A DNA stretch of 64,000 nucleotides, taken from the NCBI RefSeq assembly GCF_003096835.1, contig NZ_QENZ01000004.1, positions 422,294-486,293 on the forward strand. The letters are read 5' to 3'. Below the pieces are notes generated by a model. The model searched no databases. It was not told the origin of the DNA and was given only the letters and a program-made list of their open reading frames with translations. Of the stretch, positions 63,601 through 64,000 are shown one piece after another. How positions within the stretch are numbered: the stretch's first letter is position 1; the number at the start of each line of letters is the position of its first letter. The position numbers and the translations under genes are program-made. The stretch is from Balneicella halophila. GTDB taxonomy: Bacteria > Bacteroidota > Bacteroidia > Bacteroidales > Balneicellaceae.

Positions 63601-64000
63601 ATATATTTTATATTTTTTCTCAAATTTAATATTATTCCGAGCGTTGGCAAGAAAACAATGTGTGCCTTTTTCGGCACTCTTTGTTTTGTGCGGTTGGCTC
63701 TTTTTTCAGCTTACTTACAACGCAGTGCTATGTGTAGTTGTCTGTTTTTTTGTGAAGATAATTAAAATCGTTAGATTTTATGTTTTTGGGAACAAAAAAA
63801 TAGCAACCACTTGCATATAGCTAATGATGTGTAGCGTAAATATCGCCTTGGCGGCGTTGTTTGATGATAGTGTTTTTTTTAGCTAATAGAGGTATATGTA
63901 ATTGTCATAGCACTGCGATGATATAGCATTTACAAAAGGACGGGAATTTGAGTGAAGCGAAAATGTAGGAATTTTGTTCGCCGCAGGCGAATGCTATATC
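63601..64000. other. Repeat-rich, gene-free end of the window
   Basis: 400 bases without a supported gene. The region holds the right copy of the 13-bp repeat, a 5-bp GTGCC/GGCAC hairpin (63662-63677), TTCGCC/GGCGAA around GCA near 63978-63991, and an 11-bp inverted pair GATATAGCATT / AATGCTATATC (63920-63930 and 63990-64000). It looks like cassette-border or other non-coding structured DNA, probably continuing beyond the window. Confidence 0.45.
63640..63652 (+). repeat. 13-bp direct repeat, right copy
   Basis: AGCGTTGGCAAGA, identical to 60315-60327 and in the same orientation, 39 bases upstream of the restriction-modification start codon. The unit between the copies is 3325 bp. Confidence 0.5.

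Noticed and set aside
1..64000. tRNA, rRNA, CRISPR arrays or insertion sequences
   Set aside because: None seen: no cloverleaf with a TTCGA-type loop and matching arms, no regular spaced repeats and no transposase ORF.

Overview
The window is AT-rich chromosomal DNA from a member of the Bacteroidota. The evidence is a full-length SprA (the type IX secretion translocon pore), many lipoprotein-type signal peptides, an OmpA protein with thrombospondin type 3 repeats, a Bacteroidota-type ACT-less SerA, and repeated TAnnTTTG (-7) promoter boxes. A pyrB-pyrI pair and tandem deoxynucleoside kinases fit class Bacteroidia, but I cannot name the genus. Most of the window is ordinary housekeeping DNA. 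The right end (about 58.4-64 kb) looks accessory.

Layout. 0-2.4 kb: serine biosynthesis (DUF1015 partial, serA, serC). 2.7-7.6 kb: an M13 peptidase lipoprotein, a DUF493 protein, two tandem deoxynucleoside kinases, a small membrane protein and a coiled-coil lipoprotein. 7.7-17.9 kb: a CPA2 antiporter, a LysE exporter, an M16 protease pair, a CarboxypepD_reg surface protein, an aspartate dehydrogenase-like protein and a dihydrolipoyl dehydrogenase-like flavoprotein. 18.1-29.7 kb: a tightly packed plus-strand run pdxA-ruvA-sprA-recR-E2 acyltransferase-GNAT. 29.7-35.0 kb: minus-strand aminotransferase, DUF721 and recF, then ompA and a TIGR01777 epimerase-like gene. 35.0-41.3 kb: a candidate attenuator leader, pyrB, pyrI, an unknown gene, a cysteine-less DLDH-like flavoprotein, and a three-gene DNA repair set (radical SAM, TIGR03915-like, pyrimidine-dimer glycosylase-like). 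41.3-51.3 kb: an SLC13 permease, a glycogen branching enzyme, CsbD, an S9 peptidase, two methylthiotransferases and MsrB. 51.3-59.1 kb: a DEAD-box helicase, a lipoprotein, a copper-type P-ATPase, a DJ-1/PfpI protein, a serine/threonine dehydratase-like enzyme and an EF-hand-like lipoprotein. 59.2-64 kb: two small orphan genes and a single-chain type II restriction-modification protein bounded by 13-bp direct repeats.

The most interesting points are: (1) a promoter, an 11-codon ORF and a strong intrinsic terminator upstream of pyrB, arranged like the E. coli pyrBI attenuator; (2) a likely intrinsic terminator for the minus-strand aminotransferase operon placed inside the conserved motif of the convergent GNAT gene; (3) a radical SAM/TIGR03915/Pyr_excise repair set in which the usual UDG partner is absent; (4) a DLDH-family flavoprotein without the redox cysteines; (5) the restriction-modification gene as a possible mobile cassette.
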